The notes below the pieces were generated by a model. The model did no database searches. It was given only the letters and a program-made list of their open reading frames with translations, and was not told the origin of the DNA. From the NCBI RefSeq assembly GCF_022809125.1, contig NZ_JALGBI010000001.1, positions 1,364,001 to 1,428,000 on the forward strand: 64,000 nt of DNA, in the 5' to 3' direction. Both the position numbers and the translations under genes were made by a program. Below, piece after piece: positions 1 through 8,226 of this stretch. This DNA is from Variovorax terrae. Lineage in GTDB: Bacteria > Pseudomonadota > Gammaproteobacteria > Burkholderiales > Burkholderiaceae_C. Every line of letters begins with the position of its first letter. Positions within the stretch are counted from its first letter, which is position 1.

Positions 1-687
1 ACGCTGGCACAGGACTATGCCTTCGGCCGCGACGGCGTGAAGGCGTTCAAGGAGTCCGTGAAGCAGGCGCACATCGTGCATGAGGAATACCTGCCGGCCA
101 ACACCACCGACTTCACGGCGGGCGCGCAGCGCCTGATCGACAAGCTCAAGGACCTGCCGGGCCGCAAGGTGATCTGGATCGTCTGGGCGGGGGCGGGCAA
201 TCCGTTCAAGATCGCCGACCTGGACTTGAAGCGCTACGGCATCGAGATCGCCACGGGCGGCAACATCCTGCCGGCCATGGTGGCCTACAACCAGTTTCCG
301 GGCATGGAGGGCGCCACGTACTACTACTTCGGCTTCTCCAAGAATTTGACCAATCTCTGGCTGGTCACCAACCACTACACGCGCTTCAAGTCGCCGCCGG
401 ACTTCTTCACGGCTGGTGGCTTCTCGGCCGCGATGGCACTGGTGACGGCGCTCAAGAAGACCAATGGCGACACCAACACCAACAAGCTCATCAGCACGAT
501 GGAAGGCATGAGCTTCGACACGCCCAAGGGCAAGATGACCTTCCGCAAGGAAGACCACCAGGCCCTGCAGAGCATGTACCACTTCCGCGTCGCCCCGGGC
601 GCGCGCGCCGGAACCATGGCCGATCTGTACCTGGTCAAGGAAATCAAGCCGGAGGAGATGAGCCTGCCGATCCGCAACCGCCGGTGA
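1..687 (+). CDS. ABC transporter substrate-binding protein, LivK-like (5' end outside window)
   Basis: C-terminal 228 residues of a type I periplasmic binding protein of the branched-chain amino acid/amide ABC family; the frame is open from base 1, so the start and signal peptide lie upstream of the window. It aligns almost residue for residue with the C-terminal half of the next gene (base 1 matches base 1416). Long stretches are identical, but there are divergent patches around FGFSKNLTNLWLVTNHYTRF and in the last 30 residues before LPIRNRR. Such proteins capture a small solute in the periplasm and hand it to a LivHMGF-type importer; a matching importer lies at 3778-7349. Substrate is unknown. 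The patchwork of identity suggests a recent tandem duplication or gene conversion, with the divergent patches possibly altering ligand choice. Confidence 0.9.
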   Translation, partial: TLAQDYAFGRDGVKAFKESVKQAHIVHEEYLPANTTDFTAGAQRLIDKLKDLPGRKVIWIVWAGAGNPFKIADLDLKRYGIEIATGGNILPAMVAYNQFPGMEGATYYYFGFSKNLTNLWLVTNHYTRFKSPPDFFTAGGFSAAMALVTALKKTNGDTNTNKLISTMEGMSFDTPKGKMTFRKEDHQALQSMYHFRVAPGARAGTMADLYLVKEIKPEEMSLPIRNRR

Positions 688-775
688 ACCCGGGTGTGCC
701 ATGCGTCACGACCGTGTAGCATGGGCCGGACGCTGTCATGGATACCGCAAAAACCCTGTTCAGTAAAAATACAAA

Positions 776-833
776 TGTCTTTTATTTAGGCATTCAATTT
801 GTCTTTTTAATGGACATTCTGAAACTGTCTTTT
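776..833 (+). promoter_or_regulatory. Three phased TGTCTTTT repeats in an AT-rich leader
   Basis: The octamer TGTCTTTT occurs at 776-783, 800-807 and 826-833, spaced 24 and 26 bases, in an island (about 740-860) far richer in A+T than its surroundings. It lies 80-140 bases upstream of the receptor gene at 915. Regular spacing near 2.5 helical turns suggests binding sites for a regulator or a promoter-proximal element; this is inference. Confidence 0.4.
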
Positions 834-914
834 GGAAAAATCCATGCGAATCAATGGCTTGCGTTCTGGCACGAACTGTGCACCATTCTGGCACCAACAA
901 TAGGAGGCATTTCC

Positions 915-2099
915 ATGCAACGACGTACCCTGGTCGCGCTCGCGACCCTCGCCACGGCACTCAGCGCTCCGGCCTTTGGCCAATCGGGCGAAATCCGCAT
1001 CGCTCACGTGTACAGCAAGACCGGCCCGCTGGAGGCCTATGGCAAGCAGACCCAAGTGGGCCTGATGATGGGATTGGACTACGCCACCGGCGGGACCATG
1101 GCCATCAACGGCAAGAAAATCGTTCTCATCGAGAAAGACGACCAGGGCAAGCCTGACCTGGGCAAGTCGCTGCTGGCCACGGCCTACTCGGACGACAAGG
1201 CCGACATCGCGGTGGGCCCGAGCTCCTCGGGCGTGGCGCTGGCGATGCTGCCGGTGGCCGAGGAGTACAAGAAGATCCTGCTGGTGGAGCCGGCCGTGGC
1301 CGACTCGATCACCGGCGACAAGTGGAACAAGTACATCTTCCGCACGGGCCGCAACAGCTCGCAGGATGCGATCTCCAACGCCGTGGCGCTGGACAAGCCG
1401 GGGGTGAACATCGCCACGCTGGCACAGGACTATGCCTTCGGCCGCGACGGTGTGAAGGCGTTCAAGGACGCGGTCAAGAAAGCCAAGGTCGTGCACGAGG
1501 AATACCTGCCGGCCAACACCACCGACTTCACCGCCGGTGCCCAGCGCCTGATCGACAAGCTCAAGGACCTGCCGGGCCGCAAGGTGATCTGGATCGTCTG
1601 GGCGGGAGCGGGCAACCCGTTCAAGATCGCCGACCTGGACTTGAAGCGCTACGGCATCGAGATCGCCACGGGCGGCAACATCCTGCCGGCCATGGCGGCC
1701 TACAAGAGCTTCCCGGGCATGGAAGGCGCCACGTACTACTACTTCGGCATCCCGAAGAACCCGGTCAACGAAGCCATGGTGGCCCAGCACTACAAGCAGT
1801 TCAAGTCGCCGCCGGACTTTTTTACGGCCGGTGGTTTCTCGGCTGCGATGGCGCTGGTGACGGCGCTCAAGAAGACCAATGGCGACACCAACACCAACAA
1901 GCTCATCAGCACGATGGAAGGCATGAGCTTCGACACGCCCAAGGGCAAGATGACCTTCCGCAAGGAAGACCACCAGGCCCTGCAGAGCATGTACCACTTC
2001 AAGATCAAGGTCGATCCAGCGTTCGCCTGGGGCGTGCCCGAGCTTGTGCATGAGATCAAGGCCGACGAGATGGACGTGCCGATCCGCAACAAGCGCTAG
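915..2099 (+). CDS. ABC transporter substrate-binding protein, LivK-like
   Basis: A 394-residue periplasmic receptor of the branched-chain amino acid/amide family (type I fold). The start at 915 is chosen because TAGGAGGC at 901-908 is a strong ribosome binding site and the first about 22 residues form a signal peptide (RR, hydrophobic core, AFGQ). An ATG at 738 is in frame but would put AT-rich leader DNA into the protein and bury the signal peptide. The mature protein begins SGEIRIAHVYSKTGPLEAYG, typical of the family. It sits upstream of an extracellular PHB depolymerase and a four-gene importer, so a hydroxybutyrate monomer or oligomer is an attractive ligand, but family members bind very diverse solutes. 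It nearly duplicates the gene truncated at the window start. Confidence 0.9.
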   Translation: MQRRTLVALATLATALSAPAFGQSGEIRIAHVYSKTGPLEAYGKQTQVGLMMGLDYATGGTMAINGKKIVLIEKDDQGKPDLGKSLLATAYSDDKADIAVGPSSSGVALAMLPVAEEYKKILLVEPAVADSITGDKWNKYIFRTGRNSSQDAISNAVALDKPGVNIATLAQDYAFGRDGVKAFKDAVKKAKVVHEEYLPANTTDFTAGAQRLIDKLKDLPGRKVIWIVWAGAGNPFKIADLDLKRYGIEIATGGNILPAMAAYKSFPGMEGATYYYFGIPKNPVNEAMVAQHYKQFKSPPDFFTAGGFSAAMALVTALKKTNGDTNTNKLISTMEGMSFDTPKGKMTFRKEDHQALQSMYHFKIKVDPAFAWGVPELVHEIKADEMDVPIRNKR

Positions 2100-2112
2100 C
2101 CCGGTTTGAGGC

Positions 2113-2169
2113 GGCCCGGCGTCCTCGCGATGCCGGGCCTGCCTCGCAGGGGCGGCCGCCCCTTTTTTT
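2113..2169 (+). terminator. Rho-independent terminator after receptor gene
   Basis: A perfect GC palindrome, GGGGCGGCCGCCCC at 2149-2162, is followed directly by seven T residues (2163-2169). A second stem (GCCCGGC at 2114-2120 with GCCGGGC at 2132-2138) precedes it. This should separate the receptor transcript from the depolymerase gene. Confidence 0.8.
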
Positions 2170-2246
2170 GTGATCCGTTCAATGAGGAACCCCTGGCGAC
2201 ACGGGGGCAGGCGATGTTTTGTCCAAAACACACCAGGAGACACTCA

Positions 2247-3746
2247 ATGACAACCCGATTGCTTCGCACCCTTGCCGCCGCGGCGGTACTTTCCTGTGGC
2301 GCCGCCTCGGCGGCCGTGCCGCTGCCGCAGCTCGCCATCGACACCAGCCAGACCACCGTGTCGGGCCTGTCGTCCGGCGCCTTCATGGCCAACCAGCTTG
2401 GCTATGCCTACTCGTCCACCTTCAAGGGCGTGGGCATGTTCGCCGGCGGCCCCTATATGTGCGCCGGCCACAGCAACTACACGGCGTGCATGTACAACGC
2501 CAGCATCACCAGCAGCATGCTGAACACGATGCAGACCGACATCAACAACTGGAGCGGCAGCCAGATCGACAACAAGGCCAACGTCACCGGCCAGAAGGTC
2601 TACCTGTTCGTCGGCAACAGCGACACCACCGTCGGCCCCAACCCGATGAATGCGGCGCAGACCCAGTACACCAACAACGGTGTCACGTCGGCCAACATGG
2701 ACTACATCAAGCGCGACAGCACCGCGCATACCTTCCCGACCGATTTCGACAGCACGGGCAACAATGCCTGCGGCAGCACGGCATCACCCTACATCAGCAA
2801 CTGCGGCTATGACGGCGCCAAGGCGCTGTTCACCAAGTTCTACGGCACGCTGAACGCACGCAACAATGCGCCCGCCGCCGGCAACTACATCGAGTTCGAC
2901 CAGACCGCGTTCACCAGCAACCCAGGCATGGCGTCCACGGGCTGGATCTATGTGCCGTCCAACTGCGCCAGCGGCGCCAGCTGCAAGCTGCACGTGGCCC
3001 TGCACGGCTGCGTGCAGAACTACGCCACGGTGGGCGACAAGTTCGTCAAGAACACCGGCTACACGCGCTGGGCCGACACCAACAACATCGTGGTGCTGTT
3101 CCCGCAGACCTCGGTGGACAGCACCAGCCGCAGCACCGCGGCCAGCGGCTCGCTGCCCAACCCCAACGGCTGCTGGGACTGGATCGGCTGGTACGGCAGC
3201 AATTTCACGCAGAAGGCCGGCGTCCAGGCCGCCGTGCTCAAGGCCATGGTGGACCGCGTCTCCAGCGGCACGGGTTCGGGCGGCGGGGGCGGCACCACCA
3301 CGCTGGCGGCGCCCACCGGCGTGGCCACGTCCAATGCCACCACCAGCACCATGCAGATCAGCTGGAACTCGGTGACCGGCGCGGCCAGCTACAACGTGTA
3401 CCGCAACGCCAACAAGACCAACGCGCTGCCCGTGACGGCCACCAGCTTCACCGACACCGGCCTGCAGCCCTCGACCCAGTACAGCTGGACCGTGCGCGCG
3501 GCTGACGCCAACGGCGTGGAAGGCACCACTTCGGCCGCGGCCACCGGTACCACCGCGACGGGCACCACGGCGACCTGCTACACCGCCTCGAACTATGCCC
3601 ACACCACTGCGGGCCGCGCCTACCAGTCCGGCGGTTATGCCTACGCCAACGGCTCCGGCCAGAACATGGGCTTGTGGAACACCTTCTACACGACCACGCT
3701 CAAAATGACCGGGGTCAACTACTACGTCATCGGCACCTGCCCCTGA
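2247..3746 (+). CDS. Extracellular poly(3-hydroxybutyrate) depolymerase, type 2 catalytic domain
   Basis: A secreted 499-residue esterase that hydrolyses short-chain polyhydroxyalkanoate such as PHB into monomers and oligomers. The start at 2247 follows CAGGAGA and gives a signal peptide (residues 1-22, ending AASA). The catalytic domain spans about residues 25-338. The lipase box GLSSG (nucleophile Ser42) is near the N-terminus, as in the circularly permuted type 2 fold. Probable partners are Asp126 in GNSDTTVGP and His161 in AHTFPTD, with the oxyanion Cys255 in LHGC. A Gly/Ser/Thr linker (339-352) leads to a fibronectin type III domain (about 353-437), then a Tyr/Gly-rich C-terminal domain (440-499) that probably binds polymer. 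It lies between an ABC receptor and the importer ATPases, suggesting polymer degradation coupled to uptake. No internal truncation is seen. Confidence 0.9.
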   Translation: MTTRLLRTLAAAAVLSCGAASAAVPLPQLAIDTSQTTVSGLSSGAFMANQLGYAYSSTFKGVGMFAGGPYMCAGHSNYTACMYNASITSSMLNTMQTDINNWSGSQIDNKANVTGQKVYLFVGNSDTTVGPNPMNAAQTQYTNNGVTSANMDYIKRDSTAHTFPTDFDSTGNNACGSTASPYISNCGYDGAKALFTKFYGTLNARNNAPAAGNYIEFDQTAFTSNPGMASTGWIYVPSNCASGASCKLHVALHGCVQNYATVGDKFVKNTGYTRWADTNNIVVLFPQTSVDSTSRSTAASGSLPNPNGCWDWIGWYGSNFTQKAGVQAAVLKAMVDRVSSGTGSGGGGGTTTLAAPTGVATSNATTSTMQISWNSVTGAASYNVYRNANKTNALPVTATSFTDTGLQPSTQYSWTVRAADANGVEGTTSAAATGTTATGTTATCYTASNYAHTTAGRAYQSGGYAYANGSGQNMGLWNTFYTTTLKMTGVNYYVIGTCP

Positions 3747-3777
3747 CCTTTCGAACTGCGACAACCGACAGGAGATC

Positions 3778-4551
3778 ATGAGTTTGCTAGCCACTCAGGA
3801 CCTGACCATCCGCTTTGGCGGCCACGTGGCGGTCAACGCCGTGACCTGTGCTTTCGAGCCAGGCACGCTGACCGCCATCGTGGGCCCCAACGGGGCAGGC
3901 AAGACCACCTACTTCAACCTGATCTCCGGTCAGCTCCGGGCCTCCAGCGGCACTGTCACGCTGGGCGGCCAGGACCTGTCGGGCCTTGGCGCCTCGGCCC
4001 GCACGCGTGCGGGCCTGGGCCGCGCCTTTCAGCTCACCAACCTGTTCCCGAACCTCACGGTGCTGGAGAACGTGCGGCTGGCCGTGCAGGCTACGCGCGA
4101 AGGCGCGCATCGCCGCGGCCTCAACCTCTGGAGCATCTGGAGCGACCACCGGGCGCTGACCCAGCGCGCCGAGGAAATCCTCGAGGCCGTGGCCATGAGC
4201 GACAAGCAGCTGACGCCGGTGGCCAGCCTGCCGCACGGCGACCAGCGCAAACTCGAAGTCGCGCTGCTGATGGCGCTGGAGTCCCAGGTCTTCATGTTCG
4301 ACGAGCCCACCGCCGGCATGAGCCACGACGAGGCGCCCGTGATCCTGAACCTGATCCGCTCGCTGAAGAAGGACAAGAGCAAGACCATCCTGCTGGTCGA
4401 GCACAAGATGGACGTGGTGCGCGAACTGGCCGACCGCATCATCGTGCTGCACAACGGCACGCTGGTGGCCGATGGCGATCCCGCCACGGTGATTGCATCG
4501 CCCGTCGTCCAGGAGGCTTACCTGGGCGTGGCCAAGGAGGCAGCCCGATGA
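3778..4551 (+). CDS. ABC transporter ATP-binding protein, LivG-like
   Basis: A 257-residue ATPase of a branched-chain amino acid-type importer. Walker A is GPNGAGKTT (36-44), the signature region LPHGDQ (151-156), Walker B FMFDEPTAG (172-180) and the switch His is His209 in LVEHK. The LPHGDQ signature in place of LSGGQ is usual for LivG. The start follows AGGAG at 3771. Its stop overlaps the next start (ATGA at 4548-4551), so it is first in a translationally coupled importer operon (ATPase, ATPase, permease, permease). It begins 31 bases after the depolymerase stop with no visible terminator, so co-transcription with the depolymerase is likely. Confidence 0.9.
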   Translation: MSLLATQDLTIRFGGHVAVNAVTCAFEPGTLTAIVGPNGAGKTTYFNLISGQLRASSGTVTLGGQDLSGLGASARTRAGLGRAFQLTNLFPNLTVLENVRLAVQATREGAHRRGLNLWSIWSDHRALTQRAEEILEAVAMSDKQLTPVASLPHGDQRKLEVALLMALESQVFMFDEPTAGMSHDEAPVILNLIRSLKKDKSKTILLVEHKMDVVRELADRIIVLHNGTLVADGDPATVIASPVVQEAYLGVAKEAAR

Positions 4552-5276
4552 GCGACCACAACCTGCTGACGCTGCAAGGCGTGCACACCCACATCGGCGC
4601 CTACCACATCCTGCACGGCGTGGACCTCGCGGTGCCCCGGGGCCAACTCACCATGCTGCTGGGCCGAAACGGCGCGGGCAAGACCACCACGCTGCGCACC
4701 ATCATGGGCCTGTGGCGTGCCTCGCAAGGCCGGATCACGTTCAACGGCCAGGACATCACCGGGCTGCCCACGCCGCAGATCGCGGACCTGGGCATTGCCT
4801 ACGTGCCCGAGAACATGGGTATTTTTTCCGACCTCACGGTCAAGGAGAACATGCTGCTGGCGGCGCGCCAGGCCCGCAGCGCGGGCCAGATGAACGAAGA
4901 GCGCCTGGCCTGGATCTTCAAGCTGTTCCCGGCCGTCGAGAAGTTCTGGAGCCATCCGGCCGGCAAGCTCTCGGGCGGGCAGAAGCAGATGCTGGCGGTC
5001 TCGCGCGCCATCGTCGAGCCGCGCGAGCTGCTGATCGTGGACGAGCCCAGCAAGGGGCTGGCACCGGCCATCATCAACAACATGATCGATGCCTTCGCTC
5101 AGCTCAAGGCCAGCGGCGTGACCATCCTGCTGGTGGAACAGAACATCAATTTCGCCAAGCGCCTGGGCGATGGCGTGGCCGTGATGGACAACGGCGTGGT
5201 GGTCCACGCCGGCACGATGAAAGCCTTGGCTGAGGACGAGGCGCTGCAGCAGTCGCTGCTGGGGCTGGCACTATGA
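4548..5276 (+). CDS. ABC transporter ATP-binding protein, LivF-like
   Basis: The second ATPase of the importer, 242 residues. Walker A is GRNGAGKTT (39-47), the signature LSGGQKQ (141-147) and Walker B LLIVDEPSKG (161-170), the last characteristic of LivF. It would pair with the LivG-like protein on the cytoplasmic face. It overlaps the preceding gene by ATGA (4548-4551) and the following permease by ATGA (5273-5276), strong evidence for a single translation-coupled unit with fixed stoichiometry. Confidence 0.9.
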   Translation: MSDHNLLTLQGVHTHIGAYHILHGVDLAVPRGQLTMLLGRNGAGKTTTLRTIMGLWRASQGRITFNGQDITGLPTPQIADLGIAYVPENMGIFSDLTVKENMLLAARQARSAGQMNEERLAWIFKLFPAVEKFWSHPAGKLSGGQKQMLAVSRAIVEPRELLIVDEPSKGLAPAIINNMIDAFAQLKASGVTILLVEQNINFAKRLGDGVAVMDNGVVVHAGTMKALAEDEALQQSLLGLAL

Positions 5277-6256
5277 AAAACCTGGACTTCGATTGGAAAC
5301 CCCTGGCGCTGGTGCCGCTGCTGGCGCTGGCCGTGCTGCCGTTCATCGGCTCGGGCTCGACCTGGCTGACACTGACCGTGGCCGGCCTGGCCATGGGCAT
5401 GATCATCTTCATCATCGCCTCGGGCCTCACGCTGGTGTTCGGCCTGATGGACGTCCTGAACTTCGGCCATGGCGTGTTCATCGCGCTGGGCGCCTTCGTT
5501 GCCACCAGCGTGCTGGGCGGCATGGCCGACTGGACCGGCTCGCAAGAGCTGTGGCGCAACTTCGTGGCGGTGCTACCCGCCATGGTGGTGGCGATGCTCG
5601 TGGCCGGCGCCGTCGGCCTAGCCTTCGAGCGCTTCCTGGTGCGGCCGGTGTATGGCCAGCATCTCAAGCAGATCCTCATCACCGTGGGTGGCGCCATCAT
5701 CGGCGAGGAACTCATCAAGGTGGTCTGGGGACCCGAGCAGATTCCGCTGCCGCTGCCCGAGGCCATGCGCGGCTCGCTGTTCATCGGCGATGCGGCCATC
5801 AGCAAATACCGCCTGATCGCGGTGGCCGTGGGGCTGCTGGTGTTCGGCGTGCTGGCATGGACGCTGGGCCGCACCAAGATCGGCCTGCTGATCCGCGCCG
5901 GCGTGCAGGACCGTGAAATGGTCGAGTCGCTGGGCTACCGGATCAAGCGGCTGTTCGTCGGCGTGTTCGTGGTCGGCAGCGCGCTGGCGGGCCTGGGCGG
6001 CGTGATGTGGGGGCTGTTCCAGCAGAACGTGGTGCCGCAGATGGGCGCGCAGGTCAACGTGCTGATCTTCATCGTCATCATCATCGGCGGACTCGGCTCC
6101 ACGGGCGGGGCGCTGATTGGCGCGCTGCTGGTGGGGCTGACGGCCAACTACACCGGCTTCCTGGTGCCGAAAGCGGCGTTGTTTTCCAATATCGCGCTCA
6201 TGGTGGCCGTGCTGCTGTGGCGCCCGCAGGGGTTCTTCCCCGTGACCAACCGGTGA
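5273..6256 (+). CDS. Branched-chain amino acid-type ABC transporter permease, LivH-like
   Basis: A 327-residue inner-membrane permease with about eight hydrophobic segments. The motif LNFGHGVFIALGAFVA near residue 60 is typical of LivH, as is the conserved cytoplasmic stretch IRAGVQDREMVESLGY where the ATPases dock. The final segment contains the glycine-rich IIIGGLGSTGGALIGALLVG. It starts inside the preceding ATPase stop (ATGA), and the second permease follows after 13 bases. The substrate cannot be read from the permease. Confidence 0.88.
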   Translation: MKNLDFDWKPLALVPLLALAVLPFIGSGSTWLTLTVAGLAMGMIIFIIASGLTLVFGLMDVLNFGHGVFIALGAFVATSVLGGMADWTGSQELWRNFVAVLPAMVVAMLVAGAVGLAFERFLVRPVYGQHLKQILITVGGAIIGEELIKVVWGPEQIPLPLPEAMRGSLFIGDAAISKYRLIAVAVGLLVFGVLAWTLGRTKIGLLIRAGVQDREMVESLGYRIKRLFVGVFVVGSALAGLGGVMWGLFQQNVVPQMGAQVNVLIFIVIIIGGLGSTGGALIGALLVGLTANYTGFLVPKAALFSNIALMVAVLLWRPQGFFPVTNR

Positions 6257-6269
6257 GGCGCCAGACATC

Positions 6270-7349
6270 ATGCTGACTCGACTTCTTTCCAACGATTTTC
6301 CGCGCAGCCGCGTGCTGGCCGTGCTGCTGCTGGCCGTGCTGCTGGGGCTGGCCTTCGCGCCGTTCGTCTTTCCGGGCGTCAAGGCCTTGAACGTGGCCGC
6401 CAAGGTGCTGGTGTTCGTGGTGCTGGTGGCCAGCTTCGACCTGTTGCTGGGCTACACCGGCATCGTGAGCTTCGCCCACACTATGTTCTTCGGCATCGGC
6501 GCCTACGGTGTGGCGATCGCCAGCACCAGCATGGGGCCGACCTGGAGCGCCCTGGGCGTGGGCCTGCTGGTGTCGCTGGCGGTGTCGTTCCTGCTGGCGC
6601 TCACCATCGGCCTGTTTTCGCTGCGCGTGCGGGCGATCTTCTTCGCAATGATCACGCTGGCGGTGGCAACCGCGTTCCTGACGCTGGCCTCCCAGCTGTC
6701 CGACTTCACGGGCGGCGACGACGGGTTGACCTTCAAGGTGCCGGCGCTGCTGTCACCGGCCTTCGAGTTCGCCGAGGAGCCGTTCCTCGGCGTGTCGCTG
6801 GACGGGCGCCTGCTGTGTTACTACCTGCTGTTCGTCGTCGCGCTGGTGCTGGTGCTGGCCCTGCTGCGCATCGTGAATTCGCCGTTCGGCCGCGTGCTGC
6901 AGGCGATCCGCGAGAACGAGTTCCGCGCCGAGGCCATCGGCTACCGCGTGGTGGTGTACCGCACCACCTCGAGCATCCTGTCGGCGCTGTTCGCCACGCT
7001 GGCGGGCGCGATGCTGGCGCTCTGGCTGCGCTACAACGGCCCGGACACCTCGCTGTCGTTCGAGATCATGCTCGACGTGCTGCTGATCGTGGTGATCGGC
7101 GGCATGGGCACGATCTACGGTGCGGCCATCGGTTCGGCGCTGTTCCTGGTAGCGCAGAGCTACCTGCAGGATCTGCTCAAGTTCGGCAGCGAGGCCGCTG
7201 CGGGCCTGCCCTGGATGGCGGCCCTGCTGTCGCCCGACCGCTGGCTGCTGTGGCTCGGTGTGCTGTACGTGCTGTCGGTCTACTACTTCCCGACCGGGGT
7301 GGTGGGGCGCCTGCGCGCCGCCGCCAACCCCAAGGCCGCCAGTCATTGA
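6270..7349 (+). CDS. Branched-chain amino acid-type ABC transporter permease, LivM-like
   Basis: The second permease of the importer, 359 residues with many membrane-spanning segments. Signature features include YTGIVSFAHTMFFGIGAYG early on and the coupling-helix region LQAIRENEFRAEAIGY in the middle, both typical of LivM. It would form a heterodimer with the LivH-like protein and receive substrate from the LivK-like receptors. The ribosome binding site is weak, suggesting translational coupling to the upstream permease. The hydrolase gene follows after 10 bases. Confidence 0.88.
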   Translation: MLTRLLSNDFPRSRVLAVLLLAVLLGLAFAPFVFPGVKALNVAAKVLVFVVLVASFDLLLGYTGIVSFAHTMFFGIGAYGVAIASTSMGPTWSALGVGLLVSLAVSFLLALTIGLFSLRVRAIFFAMITLAVATAFLTLASQLSDFTGGDDGLTFKVPALLSPAFEFAEEPFLGVSLDGRLLCYYLLFVVALVLVLALLRIVNSPFGRVLQAIRENEFRAEAIGYRVVVYRTTSSILSALFATLAGAMLALWLRYNGPDTSLSFEIMLDVLLIVVIGGMGTIYGAAIGSALFLVAQSYLQDLLKFGSEAAAGLPWMAALLSPDRWLLWLGVLYVLSVYYFPTGVVGRLRAAANPKAASH

Positions 7350-7359
7350 CAAGACTTCT

Positions 7360-8226
7360 ATGAGCTTTACCTCCAACTACCTGGTTTGCCAGGGGCGTGA
7401 AATCCACTACACCGAATGGGGGGCGTCCAACGCCGAGGTGGTGATCGCCTGGCATGGACTCGCGCGCACCGGGCGCGACATGGATGAGCTGGCGGCGCAC
7501 CTGAGCGGGCGCTACCGCGTGATCTGCCCCGACACGCTGGGGCGCGGCCTGAGCCAGTGGAGCCCCCAGCCGCAGGCCGAGTACCGGCTCGAGTTCTATG
7601 CACGCATCGCGGCCGATCTGTTCGCCCAGCTGGGCATCGGGTCTGCGCACTGGGTTGGTACCTCCATGGGAGGGGCCATCGGCACCGTCTGCGCCTCGGG
7701 CCTGTTCCAGCCGCAGCTCAAGGGCCGCATCAAGAGCCTGCTGCTCAACGACAACGCGCCCGAGCTGGCGCGTCCGGCGCTCGACCGCATCAAGGCCTAT
7801 GCGGGCAACCCGCCGGCGTTTGCCACCATGCTCGAGCTCGAGGCCTTCTTCCGGCAGGTCTACCAGCCCTACGGCTGGCTCAGCGACGCGCAATGGCGGC
7901 GCCTGACGGAAACCTCCACACGCCGCCTGCCCGATGGCCGCGTGACGCCGCACTACGACCCGGCCATGGTGCAGCAGTTCATCCATCACCCGGATGACTA
8001 CCTGATCTGGGACCACTACGACGCGCTGAGCATCCCGGTGCTGTGCTTGCGCGGCGCCGAGTCGGACCTGGTGCTGCGCGAGACCACCGCGCAGATGCTG
8101 CAGCGCGGCCCGGGCGCCCGGGGGCAGGCGCGCGTGGTGGAAGTGGCACACTGCGGTCATGCCCCGGCACTCAATGTGCCGGAGCAGCTCGACCTGGTGG
8201 CCAGCTTCCTTCATGAGCACGACTGA
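7360..8226 (+). CDS. Alpha/beta-fold hydrolase (candidate intracellular oligomer esterase)
   Basis: A 288-residue cytoplasmic hydrolase with no signal peptide. The oxyanion motif WHGLARTG is at 31-38, the nucleophile Ser102 lies in GTSMGG (100-105), and the catalytic His is probably His267 in AHCGHAP. The start at 7360 is chosen because it lies 10 bases downstream of the permease stop and begins at the conserved first strand; an upstream in-frame ATG inside the permease gene is rejected. Position as the last gene after a depolymerase-importer set suggests it cleaves imported ester oligomers (for example 3-hydroxybutyrate dimers), but the family is broad and other esters or lactones are possible. 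Its 3' end overlaps the next gene by 14 bases. Confidence 0.8.
   Translation: MSFTSNYLVCQGREIHYTEWGASNAEVVIAWHGLARTGRDMDELAAHLSGRYRVICPDTLGRGLSQWSPQPQAEYRLEFYARIAADLFAQLGIGSAHWVGTSMGGAIGTVCASGLFQPQLKGRIKSLLLNDNAPELARPALDRIKAYAGNPPAFATMLELEAFFRQVYQPYGWLSDAQWRRLTETSTRRLPDGRVTPHYDPAMVQQFIHHPDDYLIWDHYDALSIPVLCLRGAESDLVLRETTAQMLQRGPGARGQARVVEVAHCGHAPALNVPEQLDLVASFLHEHD

Larger units (their letters stand above)
1..2099 (+). repeat. Tandem paralogous gene duplication (receptor copy 1 and copy 2)
   Basis: Bases 1-687 and 1416-2099 are co-linear paralogous DNA in direct orientation. Identity is near complete over 1-350 and 400-585 of copy 1, with abrupt divergent blocks between and after. The copies are separated by an AT-rich spacer at 688-914. 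Confidence 0.85.

Noticed and set aside
738..914. N-terminal extension of the second receptor from ATG 738
   Set aside because: It would translate the AT-rich leader and bury the signal peptide; the strong ribosome binding site at 901-908 supports 915.
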